From Paramecium octaurelia (taxonomy: Eukaryota; Ciliophora; Oligohymenophorea; Peniculida; Parameciidae): a stretch of DNA of 64,000 bases. Each line of letters begins with the position of its first letter. Positions within the stretch are counted from its first letter, which is position 1. Positions 13,453-27,383 of the stretch are shown in pieces. The stretch covers positions 124,001-188,000 of the forward strand of contig CAJJDP010000073.1 in assembly GCA_905182995.1 (NCBI GenBank). Direction: 5' to 3'. The notes beneath the pieces were generated by a model, which searched no databases, was not told the origin of the DNA, and saw nothing but the letters and a program-made list of their open reading frames with translations. The position numbers and the translations under genes are program-made.

Positions 13453-14901
13453 ATGAGTAAACACAAACATAGAAGAACACAATCTAATTCAGAAGTTGAT
13501 TTAAGAAATGCATTATGTCAATAAGATGATAAGAAACATTTCATTGAAATATTTAATCATGTATTCAAAAGTGCCTTATTGATTAATAGGCATCTCACAT
13601 CTAACCTTAAATTCCAGAAAAGGAAGTTATAATAGAAAAATTAGAAGATGATTATGCAATGCAACATCTCAAAGAGAATTGCGGTTTAACATTTGGGAAT
13701 GCCAAAAAAAAATCAAACTTCGGATCTTATTAAACCAACAATCTATTTTAGATTCCAGAATAGAATGACCTATTATCAAGTGTTGAATAGACCTAAGAAT
13801 CAGGCAAGAAATTGGCTTAGGGTATGAAATTGAATGTAAATACACAAAAAAGATAAACTTACAGTGTTGAATAAAAAAACAACAATGATTAAAAAGAGAA
13901 TTAAAAAAATGAGAACAATAGATAAAATTCGACATTAATAAATTAGATTGTAATAAATTGTAATATTGATTTATAGTAAGCTTAATTAAGAGATGTTACT
14001 CATCTAATGAATAGTGATAAATTAGATTAATTCAATAAAATGAGTTTTACCAAAGAACTCTAAAAGAAAACAGCAGTTCATCCTGTTTAACTTCCATATA
14101 GTCATCAAAACACAATACAACCCTCATTAAATCCTAATTAAAATTAATAATAATCTTATTCTTAGCATCAATAAGCATTAAATCAACTCAATAATAATAT
14201 TCTTTAGTTGTAAAATTCTAATATTTAACACTAAAGTCTAGTTCATTAAAATTCTTAAAAAAATGTTACTAAACAACAACATACTATAACTCCTGATAGA
14301 AAAAGAACACCTTCAATGGCTATTAATAAACCTTCAGGAGTAGAGGCCCCATTTCAAAAATCAGATAAATCAATTACTAATAATAATATAAATGAGAGCG
14401 AAAAAATTAAAAGTAATCTTTCAGTCTCGATTTTTAATAATCTCTTTTAACAAAATAAGAAAATTTCAATTAGCAATATTACTAATAAATCGGATCAATA
14501 AAATGATTCTTTTAGAAAATTGGAAACATAAATGAAAAAAATAGAAAGAGAATTAATGTCTTTAAAATAGAGACAAGATTGTCAAGATGAAATAAATAAA
14601 ACCATATAATAATAATTATTGTAAGTTATCCATGATAACAGAAAACAAAGAGATGTATTAATATTCTCATATCAAAGTAAAGTCATTTGTCCTTAAAAAA
14701 GTTAGAACAGCTTGAAATGATTACTAGAAGAAATGAAGAATCTATTCTATACTTAAAATAAACATTGGGCAGCCATAAGAGAATGGACTCAACCACACAT
14801 CAAACGTACAATATTTCATTTATTTTTTTAGTGATTCTACTGAATTGAGTGATCAACATAGAAGATTTACTGATTTGAAGAGTTTGAACAGGTACATCTG
14901 A
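13453..14901 (+). CDS. Hypothetical Q/N-rich protein with C-terminal coiled coil, 456 aa
   Basis: Introns 13561-13589, 14655-14677 (AAG) and 14806-14831 give 457 codons. The N-terminus is basic (MSKHKHRRTQSNSEVDLRN). The middle 200 residues are Q/N/S-rich and probably disordered. The last 120 form a heptad-like helix (QMKKIERELMSLKQRQ, SLKKLEQLEMITRRNEESIL). I know no homologue. The AAG junction at 14677 is needed to keep the coiled coil open, otherwise a TGA follows. Confidence 0.75.
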
Positions 14902-15046
14902 AAGACACATTATTTTTTGTAATTAATTTTCAATTGCATTTTCAAATACCATTCTTATATTATCCTTCAAATTCTTAAATGAGGATTCCTATAACATATA
15001 AAAGAATGAAAAACATATTATTAATCTATAACAAATAATTGTAAAC

Positions 15047-16618
15047 TCATTTATTTCCAAACTTAAATGATGCTTGAGAAACCCCTTAAACTTAATCAAC
15101 CTTCGTCAACTTTTTTAAATTTGAACCTTAACTTAATTTAGAGTAATCAAGCTTTACTTTCTAAATTTAAGGAGAAGTAGACTGTCGAGGAATGTCATCT
15201 TCTGCAAAATCTTTTGATAGTCTTTTTGAATCATCTTCGTTTTCTAAAAAAGATGACTTTTTTGATTGTTCATATTAAAGCATTTAAATTTTACTCTTCA
15301 ATTCCAATTCTTACTCTTTTAAATATTAGATTTCCTTTTAAGCTTGTTCCATATATATTATTTTATCTTCCTTACATTACACCAAAGCAAGGGATAGTTC
15401 ATTGATTTTAATTTCCAATTATCGTTTTTCTAATTGAAAATCTGCCTTATTGTTGCATTAGGCTAAGTGTTGATTTTATTATTACAATTCATTTACTTTC
15501 ACTTTTTCTTATTACAATTCATTTGTCAAAGTCTCTAAATGTTATTTGTCTAACTAAGCCAATCAAATAAAAATTAACCTTCTATTATTCTTATCTTGCA
15601 TCTTCAATTATAAACAATGCATTAATGATATCATTAGGATCAGATTCTGAACCTAATTGTAAAATCTCTTCGTAGTCCTCATCCAAAGACTTTTATAGTT
15701 TCACCCAATATTCTAAGAGTTTTTACTTAATTTGTCTGTTTTCTTCCTTTTAATCTGTTTAACATATTTAATTATCTTGCATTAATTATATTTTATTTAT
15801 AAAAGTAATAAATATGCATCAAAATATTACTCAGAATTATTAAAATCTCGATTCCTGAGGTAACGAATATTGAATCGCGTTTTTTACTCGTTATCGACAT
15901 TCTCTATTTACTGATAAAATTGAGAAATAAGCATTATCTAAATAGGATCTGCTTGTATATTCCTTTTGTTTGTTCTTTTTTTATTTGTATATTTCTAGAA
16001 TCATACTGAAATCATACATTATTTTAAGTTTTCCTCTTCAAATTATTTGATTTTATAAATCGAATTGTCGCAAGTTTAATTTTTAAAGATGTCATCCAAT
16101 TTGTCTCTCCTTTTTTTATGAATTGTATAGAGACTTTCAGGAAATTTAATACCATCAATCTTTTAAAAGTTGTAATCTCTTGATATTGATATGCATTAAC
16201 TCTAGATCTCCTCTTTTGGAGATTATTTTATAGAACAACAATATTTTCTATTAATCAAATTATTAAATACTTGAACTTTTTGTAATTGGATTCCAAAGTT
16301 GACAATTCAAGGTTTCGTTAGTTTTTTGACATTTTTATTGATTGAAGTACGTAATCTAAACTGAATGACTATTTTTTTCTTGTTTTTGGACTCTCTCATT
16401 ATAAGTATTGATATACTTGCTGGTTTTGAATGATATTGCTTTGTAGTTATAAAAACATCAGGAAGTTGGAAATCCTAGTTTTACTCCTCATTGAAAGTTA
16501 ATTTTAATCTTTTGAAATCTTCTTTGTATACTTTTTTAATTTCCTGATTCTTCCATTTTTATTGAATTGCTTAAATCTACTCAAAATCATCCTTAACGAT
16601 AGCATAAGCTTATTACAT
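15047..16618 (-). CDS. Coiled-coil protein, about 480 aa (exon map partly uncertain)
   Basis: The minus strand from 15047 upward reads as long helical segments such as LDKQHLETLTNELQQEKVKV and KEIQYLKEQELELKSKIQ, with an acidic patch SDPNDII and a Ser/Lys-rich tail ending KFGNK. Several GTA...TAG introns of 23-25 bp are visible, and one starts GTTAAT. The first 500 bp (16100-16618) could be read with more than one intron set, so the exact N-terminal half is not fixed. It is probably a cytoskeletal or ciliary scaffold by type, function unknown. Confidence 0.6.
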
Positions 16619-16982
16619 TTATATTAAAATTATAATAAAAAATTATATATGTCACTAAAAAGTAATTCTCTTCTCAAAAATACTTTTTTTATGAGAATTC
16701 ATATTTAATCCCGAGTCGAGTGGTGGTAAAGTTATCGTTTATTGGGATAGAGTTTTCCTAATGTGTAACTAATCACCTTAAAGAGGATTCAATTAGGGTG
16801 ACTTGAATTTAGGACTGGCTATCTATTAATTCGAGGTTATCATGTTTTTTTTATTGTGATAGTAATCAATTTGTTTCTAAATTGGATCTGTTATTTATAG
16901 CTACAATGTATCAAGATATTCAAAAATGGACTGTTTATCCATTATTTTGATTAAAATTAATAAACTAAAACAATATGAAATA
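16619..16982 (+). other. Intergenic region with a G/C-richer patch
   Basis: Between two minus-strand coiled-coil genes. Most is AT-rich, but about 16705-16840 is clearly richer in G/C and contains short complementary segments (ATCCC near 16712 with GGGAT near 16745; AATCACC near 16783 with GGGTGACTT near 16805). No open frame covers it. It could be a structured RNA or just promoter sequence. It does not fit a tRNA cloverleaf. Confidence 0.35.
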
Positions 16983-18193
16983 TCATTTATTTTTTAATTA
17001 TTCAAGAATTCTTAAACAATTCTCAGATCCCGTTTAAAATTCAATGTAAAGCTATTCATTAAATTTAATTTGATCATTTTAAACCTATGCATTTAAGGAT
17101 TTAAAAAATGATTCAGTTTATTTTAATTATTCTTTAATTATTTCCATTGATTATTAACACTATTAATGCTTTTTCATCTCCTCTTAAACAAACTTTTGTT
17201 AATTTTGTACTTACTAAAATATATTATATCAATTACATCTTTTAACTCTAGTATTAAATTATCAATATTCAAAGTATTTTAAACTTCCCCTTAGTTTACT
17301 GTTTATTCAGCATTTTGACTCTATAGTTTAGTTTCTAGTTCATTTACTTTGACTAATAATTATTAATTTTCATTCTCAAGTTTAGTTGTTTATTGCTATA
17401 ATTGAATCACATCCTAATTGCATTTTTATTAACACTATTTGCAAATTTAATCGTTTTTTTTACCCACAGCATTTTAATCTAAATCATTTTATTTGCCTTT
17501 AATCAAATGTAATTCAGGTTGTTTTGCTCCTTTTCTATCGTTTTAAAATGCACTCCATGGTATCGCTTGTTTATTAGTTTTTTCAACACTCTTTTTAGTT
17601 TTTTTCAATTCTATATCTTATTGTTATATTGTATTCTATAATGAAGTAATTTGGTTATTTTATTCAGATAGATGTTCATTCAAAGTTTAAATCAACTAAT
17701 TCAATCTTTCATTTTCTTCTATAACATTTAAAATTTGGCCTTCCATTTTTTATATATCGGTATCCCCAGCAGCTGCTCGTTAATATTTTAATTTCCATTT
17801 TTCAATTTCAGTTTACTAAGTATCTATGAGTTGTTCGAGTTTCAATACTCTTTTTTTGATTTCTTAAAATTGTTCATTTTGTTATTGATAGTTTTCTATT
17901 TCAAATCTAGCTTTTTCTAATTGTTAATGTAAAATGCAATTCTCGTTGTGTAAGGACTAAACTTTGCTTTCAATATTAATGTTATTTTCTTTCAAATAAA
18001 ATGCTTGTTGTGTTTTATTTGGAGTGGATATAGTAATTGACCCTCTCATTTACTAATTGATAAACTATTTTTATGGTGTGCTTGGGGCATCTGTATATGG
18101 GTTACTCAATCTAACTTATGCTTAGAATGGATTCATTTGTGGAACTGTCATTTGTACTTTTTAAATATGAACACTGGATGTCGCCTTAATCAT
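16983..18193 (-). CDS. Coiled-coil protein, 395 aa
   Basis: One intron (17214-17236) gives 396 codons. After a 60-residue P/Q/S-rich head, almost the whole protein is heptad-like helix (for example KKRVLKLEQLIDTQQTEIEK, NEHLSEQNNQITSLQNTIQQ), with a G/K-rich break near AVGKKNDQ. No other domain is seen. It lies 37 bp downstream of the Cache-receptor stop on the same strand. Such proteins in ciliates are often basal-body or cortical components; this is only a class-based guess. Confidence 0.85.
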
Positions 18194-18230
18194 TAACGTT
18201 TAATTTAAATATTATAAAAATAAACGAAAA

Positions 18231-19847
18231 TCAGATTGAAAGTATTTTTCTTTCATTTATCAAGAATTCTTTGATTGCTTTAAGGTTATCAAGTGTATTT
18301 AAATAGAAAAGTGATTTATTCTATTTTTTATAATCCTATCAATAAATATGATTAATTTTTACAGGTAGCTTTTCTTATATAAGTAATAATAAATTTCGAG
18401 TAACAGTAACATTCTAGGGCAAATAGCTGAATATTTCCTCTAATTCTTATTTAGTTGAATTGTTAAATGTATTTTTTAAACGATTGTCGTAGTTTATTAA
18501 TCCTGTAAATGCATCTGCCAATTTATCTATGGTATCATTAGTAAAGTGTTACAATTTTATTTATTAAAAAATAGAGGAGAGCATTTAGTTTCGTTTAAGT
18601 GATAAATTCATTAATTTATATAATGGCTTTTCTAAAATAAATATTGTGAATAGATAGCAACAACCACACAACAAAAGGGATATTAATATACTGAGCACAA
18701 AATTATAAATGATTTTCTAACTTTATGAATTGACTTCATCAACCAACATATCAACATTACTCTTGTATTCAGCCTAATCAAATTTACTTATTAAATAATA
18801 ATTTTCCTAATCTAATTTCTACACTTTTACATAGTAATCTTTGTTATTAGTTTTGTCATGTAGACATAAGGTTTAATCGATTGGAATCTCACAGTAATTT
18901 TCATAATATAGCCCCTTTGAAAAGTTCATAATAGTTTAAAAATCTTGAGAATCAAATCCTGTGACTGATTAATTATAATAGAAGTCTACTCTCGTTGATT
19001 TTAAATTATAATGATTGCTTAAAAGTATATGACCAGCTGAATCAATCAGAACAAAATTATAAGGATATGATTCATCTTAAGGAAAAAAGATTTTCATTAT
19101 AATATCCGTCGCTATGATGCCTTTGACTTCATTTTTAAGCCCTCTCAGATTAAGAGTCTTAGTCAAAGTGATACCACCACTGAAGGCAAAATATGGTTCT
19201 GAGTTTTAAACCTCATTCAGACTTTAATTATGGTCAATGAACCAGGGTCTTAATGAAGGATCATAAGTTGGTGGATAATAATCGCATGGTTAAAAAACAT
19301 AAAATTAATCTTTTGAATTGGATGCAAAATAGGTTCGATATAGTTTATTTTGTATCGGATATGTATATAATAGTAAATTTCCTAGAGACATTTAATCTTT
19401 ATGTTAAGAGTATTCAGTAGCATTGTATGGCATCCCATAACAATAACAAGAACTATTAGCAAATTTAGAGAGAAAACCTGAATGACTTTTAAACTCATCA
19501 CAACTGTTAATATGATATTAAAATCTAATGTTCGTGTTTTATTACTATTCAAATAATGAATTAATAACTTTCAATGTTGTATTTGTTAACATCAACCCTT
19601 ACTATAATTATTTTTTATTCAAAATGGAATAGATATAACTTTGTTTACTAAGAATCCTTTATGCCAATATAATAAAAGACTATTGAGAGATCTCCTAAAT
19701 TAGAAAACTTTAGGCAAATATAAAATACCCTGCTGCAATCAAGATTACTATGATGATAAAAATAGTTTATGCGCCCAAAACTTGGGATCGAAATCTCCAA
19801 TTCCTAATGAAAGCAAATAAACTTTTTGAGGCTTTAATGTTATTCAT
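18231..19847 (-). CDS. Two-TM sensor protein with Cache-like domain, 529 aa
   Basis: One intron (18336-18362) gives 530 codons. TM1 is around TIFIIIVILIAAGYFIF. The ectodomain carries CDYYPPTYDPSLRPWF and the SEPYFAFSGG segment typical of dCache sensors, with several N-glycosylation sequons. TM2 is FVLSILISLLLCGCCYLFTI, followed by a 120-residue cytoplasmic helix-rich tail (TIDKLADAFTGLINYDNRLK) without a recognisable signalling enzyme. It is a paralogue of the genes at 11543 and 34150. The ligand is unknown; Cache domains bind amino acids and other small molecules in other organisms. Confidence 0.88.
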
Positions 19848-19987
19848 TGTAAATATTATAAATCTAATGTAAAAATTAAACTTATTCAATAATTTATTAT
19901 AACTAAGAGCAATATGATAATGAGAGACTTAATGAAAATTATCGAAGAGATATTAAAATTTGTAACAATAATCCATAAAAAAATTAA

Positions 19988-21027
19988 TCATAATTAAGAT
20001 TAGCTATGAATGCTGTACTCTCTTTTTCTTTTGAGACTTAAGTCTTGTTGCGTTCTCATAGTATATAATTAATCATGGAGACTACTGAGATTCTTTTATT
20101 TTTGGGTGGTCTCTTCGTTTTTCTCTTTGATATTTTTAATTAATTGATGTTGGTATTTGAGAAGTCTTTCAAAGGTTTCCCGTTAAGAGTTTCTTCTAAT
20201 ATTGTCGATTTACAACAATTGCTATCTCACTTTAAGTAAAGAAGAATAGGAGGTTTATCCTTTGGATCTTTCTAGATTTAACCTGCTCTATAACAACTGT
20301 TAGACTTGTTTAATTCTCGATTGACTATTTTTCTCCTCACTCATTTACAGATTTTATTAGATCTATTAACATTATTAAATAATCTATTTTTCTTTCTCTT
20401 GACTTTATCTCAAATCTTTGTATTGCACAGCCAATTGTTGTTTTTGTGAGGATTTGAAGGCAGATAAAAATTCACTTTCGAATATTCTGCCATCGGTATC
20501 TTTATTGAGAAATCTAAAAAAGGCAGAGATGTAGTCGTTAGATAAATTTGTACATTTTTTTAAGGTCCTGCTTGTAATATAGCCTTTGCCAAACTAATCA
20601 ATTTAATGAAACAATTCAGTAGGATTGAAATTGCCATCTTCTTTGAGTATTTGAACTTTACTAAAATCTATGGAAAACACATTGAATTTACTTAAAATTG
20701 ATTGCCTCCTATTACAATAGTTTGATGAGTGCCTCTTTGACATGAGTGTTGTTATTCAGTTTCAGAGAATTAATAAAACTAAGTACATTATGATTAAATG
20801 TACTCTGGATAAGTAAATCGTGTTTGAGAGTTGGAATTGAATTGGCTGATTAGATGTTTGATTTCCTCGTCATTCAGAGATATAAATCTTTTGATATCGG
20901 ACTGATCGATATCGTGTCCATTGGAAGATAGCATCTGGAATGCCAAATGGGGATCAATAAAGAGCTGCTTCATTTGTTCTAAGTTGATTTAACATTCCGC
21001 TACGATAGTTATTAAATTGTTTAACAT
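19988..21027 (-). CDS. EF-hand-like protein with coiled-coil tail, 327 aa
   Basis: Introns 20779-20803 and 20661-20691 give 328 codons. The N-terminal half is a series of helix-loop-helix units. The clearest is NKDTDGRIFESEF, which fits an EF-hand loop with Asn in the first position; others (DQFGKGYITSRT, KEDGNFNPTELF) are degenerate. The C-terminal half is a long K/E/Q-rich coiled coil ending SIHSQSQL. Calcium binding is plausible for one site only. The start codon is 18 bp from the start of the divergent kinase at 21046. Confidence 0.82.
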
Positions 21028-21045
21028 ATTAAATTTATTAATAAA
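21028..21045. promoter_or_regulatory. 18-bp bidirectional intergenic space
   Basis: Only 18 bp of pure A/T separate the start codons of two head-to-head genes. Any promoter must overlap the 5' coding sequence, or the space itself acts as a shared A/T-rich initiation site with very short 5' UTRs. Confidence 0.6.
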
Positions 21046-22552
<1,507 letters not shown>

Positions 22553-22806
22553 ATACTGGTATTTTCTAAATATTATCCTAAGATTACTAATCGTCATTGA
22601 TTTGATAATATTTAACTTATATATTATTCTATTTCTTACAAAACCTATGATATCATCCTTAATTAACAATAGTTTTCTTTATACTTTATTTTGATTCCAT
22701 ATATAAAATGAATGGTGAATACAATGTCTAAAGAGATTCAGTTATAAATGAATTTAAGTTACAGAAATAAAAAATAATTTATAAGCATGATTAAATATAC
22801 TCAGTA

Positions 22807-23792
22807 TCAAAAGAAAAATTATTAAAAGTTCTGAACAAAATTAACATCGTAAATTGGCAATTGTTTCGGAGATTCTGATTTGAATCTATCTTTATACTTT
22901 TTATAATAGTATTACTTAAACGATATTAAGAAAAATATTGTCCTAATAAAATGTCGTTTTGTTAGAGGAATTGGTTCTTTTTCTAATCAACTATGAATTT
23001 GTTCAATCTCTATTTAACCTATTTAGAAGCTGTATTAGAAAATAATTTCCCTTGATTTTAGATGGGTTTAGGCAAATTAGGCAAACAAGTGACTACTTAC
23101 TAAGTTTACTTATCTTCTTTTAATTTCTTTATAATCCAATTTTTGCCTTTAGAAGTAGGTTATTATTTGCAATTACTCCTTTAATAAGTATGATGAGCCA
23201 CATTAGATTTGGATGGATTGACTATCTAGATTATTTCAGCAATTCTATACTCTTTTCCTTAGGAATGTTCATTTTTTATTATCGATCTGAAACCTAAAGG
23301 CCTAATGGTATTTTTTGATTCATCTGTTATTTTGGCTAGACATCATCAATCACATATTCAATCAAACTTATAGGCTCACACTACCTGGTTATATAGAGTT
23401 GACTCTAAAAGAATAAGCCATCCTTATTTTGCATAATATATTTATTATATATATCGACTCATTTCATAGGTATTTTAACATTCTTTTCAGCCATAACATG
23501 TTTACAAAGGAATGCAATTGTTCTCCTATCGTTCCTTCTCTTCAATTCTCTTTAATAGAGATCTTTGTATCTGGATGGTCTAGGAATTTCATATAATCTT
23601 GTATCATTAAATAGCCATTGTTTGTCATGTTTCCTATCTAATCGAATACATCTCAATATTACTGTGTTCTGAAATGATTCTTTCAAAATTCATCATTTGT
23701 TCCTCCACACTTTTTCCATGAATAATGTACCCTGTTTGAACCAACTCCACCAATTTCAAATTAGCCCTTGCAATTCCTTTAATTACACTCAT
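22807..23792 (-). CDS. Hypothetical protein, exon structure only partly resolved
   Basis: The start MSVIKGIARANLKLVELVQ and the following basic stretch (YKDLYQRELKRRNDRRT) are clear. A TAG intron near 23640 and an AAG intron at 23483-23505 continue the frame into NTYEMSRYIQQIYYAKQGWL. Further on, IIQIVNPSKSNVAHHTYQRS is clear, and a likely C-terminus reads LPIYDVNFVQNF. The joins near 23280-23400 and 22960-23060 do not resolve with short introns under the rules that work elsewhere. It may have unusual introns, an unexcised internal sequence, or be partly decayed. No family recognised. Confidence 0.5.
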
Positions 23793-23944
23793 AATTAATT
23801 ATAAATAATACTAAGAAATTTGTTTTTGATTTTTCATATTACGAAAATATTTGATATAAAAATTCAAAAGATCATTATAAATCTAAATGACAAGGTTTTA
23901 ACAGATGTCTAAAATTAATGCTATTTTTGTATATATAAAATTTA

Positions 23945-25297
23945 ATGTTAAAAATCAATTTTAAGGAGACTAGATTAAATAGGAGCAACCTGAATCTACT
24001 ACCACAGAAATCTAAATTTTCAGGGTCGAGGAATGTTAAGAGCTGGCATTCTCGATCTTTTGAATTACCATCAAATTCTATGCTCTAATCTAATCAATAA
24101 CAGAGATAATAACCCAAATATAGAACTAATCTAATTGTACCAAATACAGCACACTTTCGATAGTCAGCAAGAAGATCATCTAGACCTGATAAAGTAGAAA
24201 TTGCTGATGCAGTTTCAACTACTAGTCATGTTGTCCCAGAGACCCCAGTCAAAAAGTGCTTGATAAGAAGAATCAGTCAATTTGAGTACATAGGCTCAAA
24301 ATAAAAAAGACTAAACAATTTAGCTCCTTCCATTTAAGTCTTTCAGCATTCCAAAGATGCAGCAGTCTTGAAGAAAAAGAAAATGAATAGATTGAAAATG
24401 CAGTATAGTATGATTAATGACTAATTAGAATTTATGCAAAGAGCTAATCAGAAAAAGCTCTATCGCCAACAGAGAAGCAGGAGTGTACCATTACCAGCCA
24501 TCCAAAAAATAACTCATAAAAGAGCCAAAACTAATTGCGAACAACAATATTAAGGTCCTATCACCAAATTGGAGCCTGAACTAGAACGGAAAATCAATTT
24601 GTTGTTCCAAAGAAAGAGAAATTCTCATCTCATCCTAAGACGAAGAACTTGCATACAAGAACCAAAAAATAGTGTTTTTGTATCACGGGACAAATTATTG
24701 AAATTTCAAGAGGTCATGGCTAAGAAATTTGTATTCATTTATAATCTAAACTTTTAGGATCAATTTGATTCATCTTGCGAATCTTCTCCTGTCACCATAT
24801 CTAAACTTTAATTTAAAAAAACATAATTTAGTAAATTACAAATCGCTAATGCCGACCATCATCAATATCTAACTCCCAGATTGCATTACGAATAAAATCA
24901 CAACATCTTTACAAGGAGAGAATCTCATAGTGTTATTGCTCAATATGTCATTGATAAAACTAAAAACAATAAAAAAAATAATATTTTTGACTAAAAATTG
25001 CCAAACCTCAACCAACCTAGTTTAAATGAATTTAATCAGTATTTTCTTGCTTAAAAGAGGAGCGTAGAAATCGGCAGAACTACATAATAGTTAATTCAAT
25101 CTAAATCTACGGATAATTTGCCTAAACAAATCCAATTAACTAGTAGATAGAGTTAGTTTATAAATAAATAACTAAAGATAATGAAATAAGACTCATAAAT
25201 CTGCAATTCTACTAGAATTAAAACCTTACCAAGTGATGCAACACTCTCTAGAAATAAAATAAATTTATAATAAAAATTATGGCCTTATTTCTAATGA
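23945..25297 (+). CDS. Hypothetical basic protein, about 441 aa
   Basis: The open frame runs 23945 to TGA at 25297. A candidate intron 24731-24757 (27 bp, GTA...TAG) is a multiple of three with no in-frame TGA, so the protein is 441 aa if spliced and 450 aa if not. It is rich in Arg, Lys, Ser and Gln (for example RQSARRSSRPDKVE, HLILRRRTC), with a short helical stretch (KKKKMNRLKMQYSMINDQLE) and no recognised domain. It could bind RNA or microtubules by charge alone; that is speculation. Confidence 0.75.
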
Positions 25298-25813
25298 TTA
25301 AAAATGAAATTAAATTTGTTTATATTTTGATTTACAACATATTCATTTATCATATATCTATACACATCTCCAGAAACATAATACTCAGTTTATTCAGAGA
25401 AATAGCTGATCAGCTTCACACCTAAGGTAATTAAATTATTTCAAAAATACAAAATGGGTAAGGGTATATGAAAGCAAATCATCCTAAATTAAAAGACACA
25501 TAACAAAATTCCTATTATATTTCAAGTTCTAAGAATATCTGAAAAACTTTAATAAGGATTCCTTAACTTATGTTTATTATACTAATTACTCATAATACAG
25601 AGAACATTTGAATATAGATTATGTCGATTACTTTTTACAAATGACATAATTTCTTTTAGTTATGAAAATGTGATCAGAAATTGATAAATTTTAGATAAAG
25701 AATCAAAGATAAATATTAAAAGTTAGTCTTTTTCTATATGAAAATTTTGTTTATAATTATATTTGATAATTTTTACCGAAAGTGAATAAGTTATAAATAT
25801 TGTAAATAACTAA
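25298..25813 (+). other. Intergenic region
   Basis: 516 bp between two plus-strand genes. AT-rich, with stops in all frames and no clear RNA or repeat. It presumably carries the 3' end of one gene and the promoter of the next. Confidence 0.5.
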
Positions 25814-26425
25814 ATGCTTGACGACACATATGCTGAAATATGCTTTAATTATAAAAGATAGAAAAAAAACACAACTCCTAAATAAGCAACTAAATTTAAA
25901 TCAAAAAAGGATGTTTAGTTGTTTGTCGATCAAATCCAAGCTTAAGTCAAATTACCACCATTAGAACATGAATTCTATTTAAATTAATTTCGCTCTCCAA
26001 GTCTTTCAAAGCAACAATAATATTAATGCTCTAAAAGTGTCTTGGTTAGAAGATAAACAAGAAAAAGTAGACTAGGTAGTCTTATATCTGATATTGGTGT
26101 ACTTGAAGAAGGGGTTCTATAAACATTGTAACAAATTAAAGATTCGTTTTCTAAAGAAAAAAATAGGCTATAAGAACAAGAATCAAAGTATGCTTCCTTG
26201 CTAGAAAATTTAGAATCAAAAAATCATATAACAAATACTAATTGGAAAACTTTAATAAATCATCACTTCAAGAATCTTAATGAGTATTTAGATTTTGCTA
26301 GTAAAGATATTAAGGATGAAAAGAGTTTTGTATATTGTCACTAAATTTCTGCTAGAAATCACTACCTATTTGTTGACAATGAGATCAGAAGAAATTTTAT
26401 TAAAAAAAGATAAATGAGAGCATGA
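25814..26425 (+). CDS. Hypothetical protein, 203 aa
   Basis: Uninterrupted code-6 frame of 204 codons. The N-terminal half is K/Q/S-rich and probably disordered. The middle contains SRLGSLISDIGVLEEG, then a helix with QQIKDSFSKEKNRLQEQESK, and a C-terminal part with SFVYCHQISARNHYLFVDNE. No family recognised. No intron is needed. Codon use matches neighbouring genes, which supports a real gene. Confidence 0.7.
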
Positions 26426-27383
26426 TTAAAAATATTAATTATTTATTTATGTTAATATTAATATAATATAATGCTAATAATAAATAAAAAATTTCAGAAT
26501 GAAAATTTCAAATTCATATTTTTATAATTTCTAAGACAAATTAGATATTGGGTTATAGTAATCCAATTAAAATAGTTTAATTAAATTAAAGCACTAAATA
26601 ATAACCAATTTTGATGCAGATTATTAGATATTAAATTTATAATTGAATGATTGTTTAAACATATATAAATAAGGATTACATAATTGTATTGTTTAATTTA
26701 TTACTCCCTAATTAGACTTTCAAATATATTAAATATAATTTTTAATGAATAAAATTTCCATTTTGTAAATATTGCAATAGATTAAAATTTCACTCTAAAA
26801 CCTTAAATTTAATTAATCAAATTAGCTAATCGTATTCAATTGGAACATAACATAGCTATTCTGTTAAATTTATGTATTTCAGTTTGAATTTTTAATAATT
26901 GTTAATAAAACCAAAAGGAATCATGAATCTTAGGTTTATTCTATCCTTATTTACAACTCTAATAAAAGTACATTTGTAATTTCTACCCTAAATGATTTTT
27001 AGTAGTTAACTAAATAAATTAGCAAAACAAGTATCATTCAATATTTGTCTTAGTTCAATTACAGCATAAAATAAGCAAATCTATCAAAAACATGGAAACA
27101 GATCTTGAATTCAATAGTATTTAAATTTTTCTTTAGGGACAATTAGAAGAAGCACTAATGCCTTATTCAAATTTTTTTAATCTATAAATTTTACGATGCA
27201 TAACAAATATCAAATATATATAAACCTGTTATTAAAAATAATACATTTATTGAATTTTATGAATTTTAAAGCTGATAAATTTTTAAATTATATATTTATA
27301 TTAACATGAACGCTAGAGGATTTAAATACTAATTGAACATTCATGTTGAGAAAGTTTAAATAAATATAAATTTTCAATGTAAG
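26426..27383 (+). other. Intergenic region, 958 bp
   Basis: Long AT-rich spacer before the C2/coiled-coil gene. Frames are short and not coding-like on either strand. Nothing specific seen beyond poly-A and poly-T runs. Confidence 0.5.

Noticed and set aside
16700-16790. Possible tRNA gene
   Set aside because: The segment cannot form the acceptor, D and T arms with a T-psi-C box; at most a generic stem-loop.
23459-23461. In-frame TGA in the 22807-23792 gene, considered as a recoded or readthrough stop
   Set aside because: An AAG-type intron at 23483-23505 shifts the frame so that the TGA is not in the coding frame and a better peptide results. No recoding is needed.
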